Source: Flaccisagitta enflata (lineage: Eukaryota; Chaetognatha; Sagittoidea; Aphragmophora). From it: a DNA stretch of 64,000 nucleotides. The stretch lies in the NCBI GenBank assembly GCA_965153355.1, contig OZ231127.1, forward strand, positions 4,030,001-4,094,000. The letters are read 5' to 3'. Shown here one piece after another: positions 60,447-64,000 of the stretch; the first letter of the stretch is position 1; every line of letters begins with the position of its first letter. The translations under genes were made by a program, and so were the position numbers. The notes beneath the pieces are model-generated. The model was not told where the DNA came from and searched no databases. It saw nothing but the letters and a program-made list of their open reading frames with translations.

Positions 60447-60975
60447 AATTTTTAGTCACATGCTATGCAACTCTTGACCCCGCTATGTCCATCCGTCAGT
60501 CGATCAGTCGGTTGGTTGGTTGGTTGGTCGGTCCCCTTTTTGGGCAGCGGCCCCAAAGGGCCAATGTCCTGTAGAACACAGGGGGGAATTTCCAGACGTC
60601 CGTCCGTCCGTCCTTCTGTCCCCCCCCCCCCATTGGCCATCAAGACCTCAAATCTGCCCTCCCAGCCCTCAATTTAGCCTTTGAGGCCTAAAATCAGCCT
60701 CCCAGGCTTATAATCAGCCCCCTCAGCCTCAAATCTGCCCTCCAGACCTCAAATCTGCCTTCAATGGCCTAAATTAGTCATCTAAGGCCTGAAATATGCC
60801 CCCTCAGGACGTCCTTTGGGGCCGCTGCCCTGCTCTCACTCCACTTCATCACTGAATCACTCCCAGCAGGGCATCAGGTACCGTTGATGTGCGATCCTTG
60901 GATGACTAGTTACTTTTTTGGCGTTTTTGAGTGCTCTGAGCTCAACGCTCCTGCCCAATCTAACGCAACTTGACT
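60447..60975 (-). mobile_element. HP1 element split by an HP6 insertion
   Basis: TTTTTAGTCACATGCTATGC, CTTGACCCCGCTATGTCC, GGTTGGTTGG and GTCGGTCCCC lead into HP6 at 60539. After it TACTTTTTTGGCGTTTTTGA, GCTCCTGCCCAATCTAACGC resumes at about 60899. The uninterrupted HP1 at 9569 reads GTCCCCTTTTCACTTTTTCG here. Confidence 0.88.
60539..60898 (-). mobile_element. HP6 element nested in HP1
   Basis: GGGCAGCGGCCCCAAAGGGC, CTGTAGAACACAGGGGGG, GTCCGTCCGTCC, array of GAGGCCTAAAATCAGCC-type units, GTCCTTTGGGGCCGCTGCCC, GCAGGGCATCAGGTACCGTT, GATCCTTGGATGACT. The 5' tip AGTCATCCAAGGATC matches the subfamily at 49552. Confidence 0.9.
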
Positions 60976-60992
60976 TAAATCTTCTCACTTTT

Positions 60993-62047
60993 TGGGCAGC
61001 GGCCCCGAAGGGGCCGATGACCTTTGCTTTCACACATGGAGAAATTTCTCCTTCTCCTTCTCCTCCTCCTTCTCCGTCTGTCCCCCCCCCCGCCAGCCCT
61101 GAGGCTCAAACCTAGCTTCAAAGCCCAAATCCTAGCACTGAATCCTAAATTCCATTTTAGAGGCCCAAATTCTAGCCCTGAGGTCAAAATACTAGCCCTT
61201 GAAGCCAAAATCCCACATTCAGGACCTAGCCTCAACACCCAAATCCAAGCGTAGAGGCCCAAATTTCAGCCTCGAGACCCAAATGCCTGCCATGGAACTC
61301 AAATCCTAAGCTCAAGACCCCAATCCTAACGCTCAGGCCTGAATCCAACCTCAAAATCCAAATTTCAACCTCAAGGCCTTGACATCCAAATCGTAGCCTA
61401 GAGGCCCAAATTTTAGCCTTAATCTCCAAATTCCAGCTTCAAAGCTCATATTCAAGCCTGGACACCCAAGTCCCAGCCTTGAGGCCCAAACCCCAGCCTC
61501 AAGGCCCAAACCCCGGCCTTGAGGCCCCAATCCCATCCTTGAGGCCCAAATTTCATCCTCAAAGCTGAAACCCCGACCTCAAAGCCTATATTCCAGCCTT
61601 GAAGCCCAAATCCCAGCACAAGACCTATACCTCTATAGAGTTAAGCATAGGTCATCGGTTCCTTCGGGGCCTGCTGACCATTTCAAAAAATGCTTCAAGC
61701 CTTAAATTGAGCATTGACACTCATATCCCGGCCCCAAAACTCAAATCCTAGCCCCAAACCATAGCTTTAATCCTTCTCATTCACCTTCATACAATCCCTG
61801 TCAGCATCCTATCATCAGGGCAGGAAATTCCTTTGTATTCTATTTTGTTTATAAATATTTCTAATGTAATAGGATGTGATAAGATGTAATTAGAGATACA
61901 GGGGAAATTTTTTTTCAGCCGTCCAATCAGTTAGAAAATAAGTATGCTCTCTCAAAGCGATAAAAACGGCAACTGCCTCATACCCACTTACACTCACATA
62001 GGGGCAACGGGTACCGCTGATCATCTAACGCTTTTGCGACTATTTTT
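60993..62047 (-). mobile_element. HP6 element, about 1.05 kb, both ends intact
   Basis: GGGCAGCGGCCCCGAAGGGG, GATGACCTTTGCTTTCACAC, GAGAAATTTCTCC; about 27 degenerate units of GAGGCCCAAATCCxAGCCT (61090-61640); AAGCATAGGTCATCGG; then GGGCAACGGGTACCGCTGAT and CTAACGCTTTTGCGACTATT. The longest HP6 copy in the window. Confidence 0.88.
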
Positions 62048-62731
62048 CATACAAGTGAGTACGACAGGCTTCTCAGTCCGACAGGCTTCTCAGTCCGACA
62101 GGCTTCTCAGTCCGACATTCGGGTCGCCAAGTGACGTTTTTCTGACGGCCCCTAAAGAGTGAAGGACCTTGTCCTACATCCATGGTTTTGACTACGCGTT
62201 AAGCGTGACAAGACATGACGGGGCATGGTAAGGTACATATGTGCAGTAGGTAAGTATAAACTGGAGGGGATGAGGAAAAATCTATAACATTCGCGCCGAT
62301 AGACAATGAACAATTGAACATCCCTTCTCCTCCCCCCCCCATCCTACCCCCGCCCCCTTTTAAATAAAAGAATGAAATACATCTTAATAGTCAATACAAG
62401 GGAATGAAGAAAACAGGGTTTTCCAGATGTTTTTATCGGGTGAAAATTATTAGTGAATGTATTATAACAACAGTCCAACTTTTATCGTAACATGAACATT
62501 ATCAATATTTTTTATTTGTATTTTGAATAAAAAGACAAACTAGCGCGGGACCCCCTCTGTCCCTCCCCCTTCTGCAACCCCTGCCCCTACCCCTTCTGCA
62601 ACCCTCGCCCCCCCCCCTTTTCTGCCAAGCTGAATTGCCGGGATTGAATACTTTTTCTTCAAGAGTTTTCTAGTCCTAGACACAGGAAAAGGGGGCTTAA
62701 AAACCAAGTCGAGAGTATCTTTATTCGAGAG

Positions 62732-62738
<7 letters not shown>
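62048..62738. other. No gene seen; short triplication
   Basis: GACAGGCTTCTCAGTCC occurs three times in tandem at 62064-62115. C-rich patches lie near 62328-62350 and 62545-62620. Confidence 0.55.

Positions 62739-62808
<70 letters not shown>
62739..62808. repeat. (GA)n microsatellite
   Basis: About 70 bp GA. Confidence 0.97.
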
Positions 62809-62811
<3 letters not shown>

Positions 62812-63056
62812 ACATGAGAGACAAAATCGAAGGGACAATAATGCATCGACTCAATATCATGAAAATTTGCTTAGGAGCTAAAGAAAATACACCTTCACGT
62901 AAACCAAGTTAAGAGTCATTTCAAGTCATATGACTTACAGATAGATCGCCAAACGGACATGACACGTTGTGGACACGACAGGTTATGGATCCGCGTGCAG
63001 TCTACTCACACACACAGACACAGATATAGACACACAGACACACACCGACACACGCA

Positions 63057-63285
<229 letters not shown>

Positions 63286-63534
63286 TGCTTCCCCCTCCCC
63301 CATCTCCCCCCCCCCCCGATTTTCCTCAACCTCTCCAATAACTCAGTTTTTTTTTATTCAATTTGAACTCCGATTTTCGTGAAATTTTGTCTGAATGACT
63401 TTTATGCCTCAAATACTCTTTTTTTCATTTTCATTTCTTGTACAACCGGAAAGAGTTTTAACAAATAACTCGGGATTACAAAACTTGCAATATCTTCGTG
63501 GATGCAGGGGGGGGGGTGGGGGGTGGGAAGGCGA

Positions 63535-63640
63535 GGGTGGACAGGGACGTACACCCATCCTCGACGGACGAAAGGACCGACGGACCGACCGACCGCCAAA
63601 GCAGAGTGTAGAGTTGTTTTTTTACCCGCATAGCAACTCT
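63535..63640 (+). mobile_element. HP-type 3' end, hairpin disrupted
   Basis: GACGGACGAAAGGACCGACG, GACCGACCGCCAAAGCAGAG, TGTAGAGTTG then TTTTTTT and CCCGCATAGCAACTC. The hairpin arms GAGTTG and CAACTC are separated by an inserted T-run. Confidence 0.6.
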
Positions 63641-63669
63641 AACATATTTCAAAGAACTAACAAATGTTA

Positions 63670-63778
63670 TTTGTTATTGGCGGATTTCTGTTATAACCAG
63701 TGAAGGTACCATGAATTTGCATTCATTATAGGCGGAAATGCGTCAGTGGCGGCTCCGTTAGAGCGGGGTTCAACTGCA
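63670..63778 (-). mobile_element. Tigger-like terminus
   Basis: GGCGGATTTCTGTTATAACC, TATAGGCGGAAATGCG and CGTTAGAGCGGGGTTCAACT form the inverse of the terminus at 16361-16500. Confidence 0.55.
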
Positions 63779-64000
63779 CAATCATGGAAATAAGAATTAA
63801 AATCTTTATTTAATAAAGCTTTAATTACCACTTGGTTTCATTTTGAAGGGCTGTTTTAACTGATTTAAATGCAGTCAAGTTACTTGAGTTAAACTTAATT
63901 TTGTTAAAAGTGGCTCTGTAAAGCCAATGTATTTTTTAGATGTAGGTATACTTATTACCTTGATGATACTATGGGGAAGCAACAGATAACCATGTTAAAC
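63779..64000. other. No gene seen
   Basis: AT-rich to the end of the window. Confidence 0.5.

Overview
The window looks like a repeat-saturated piece of an animal nuclear genome, most likely an invertebrate. The animal assignment rests on one unmistakable metazoan gene, a Sprouty-family regulator of receptor tyrosine kinase signalling (spry, 25311-28031, + strand). Several transposon classes with eukaryotic target-site signatures (8-bp hAT-type and TA-type) agree with it. There are no operons, prokaryotic signals, rRNAs or convincing tRNAs. The phylum cannot be fixed from the sequence; short elements carrying microsatellite cores are well known in molluscs and insects, which is only a hint.

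Layout. 1-7200: simple repeats and minisatellites (GAC, GA, AAG, 81-bp and 78-bp units) plus MITEs of a TA-target family. 7600-24100: interspersed elements, including an almost complete 1452-bp hAT-type long-inverted-repeat element (18536-19987) with a perfect 8-bp duplication, and several TA-flanked inverted-repeat elements. 24100-30470: the spry locus, in which I recognise none of the interspersed families. It holds a candidate leader exon, a 131-bp CT tract ending in a possible splice acceptor, one long coding exon, and an AT-rich 3' region with a G-rich tract. 30470-51000: dense short elements between AT-rich DNA and long microsatellites. 51000-58300: a nested stack in which a 4.3-kb inverted-repeat element has taken at least five insertions, most of which can be dated relative to each other because the opposite arm preserves the empty site. 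58300-64000: more short elements, two of them interrupted by another family, and a 224-bp CA tract.

The dominant theme is a superfamily of roughly 45 copies of short non-coding elements, called HP1 to HP7 here (HP for hairpin). They share one plan: a 5' end usually beginning CAAGGCC or CAAGCC; a 9-bp subterminal motif 20-30 bp inside; often a tandem-repeat core; and a 3' hairpin directly followed by T/A-rich target sequence. The 9-bp motif and the outer arm of the 3' hairpin are complementary within a family, and they change together between families (GTCGCGTGC with GCACGCGAC; GTCGCGGAC with GTCCGCGAC; GTTGCGGAC with GTCCGCAAC; GATGCGTCC with GGACGCATC; AGGTACGAC with GTCGCACCT). This organisation resembles Helentron-associated (HINE) and pearl-like non-autonomous elements, but the end-to-end covariation across sibling families is the most striking unexplained signal in the window. 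No transposase or Rep/helicase reading frame was found here.

Most long open frames are translations of microsatellites (Leu-Ser, Arg-Glu, poly-Lys, poly-Thr, Thr-His) and are not genes. Apart from spry I do not call any protein-coding gene.
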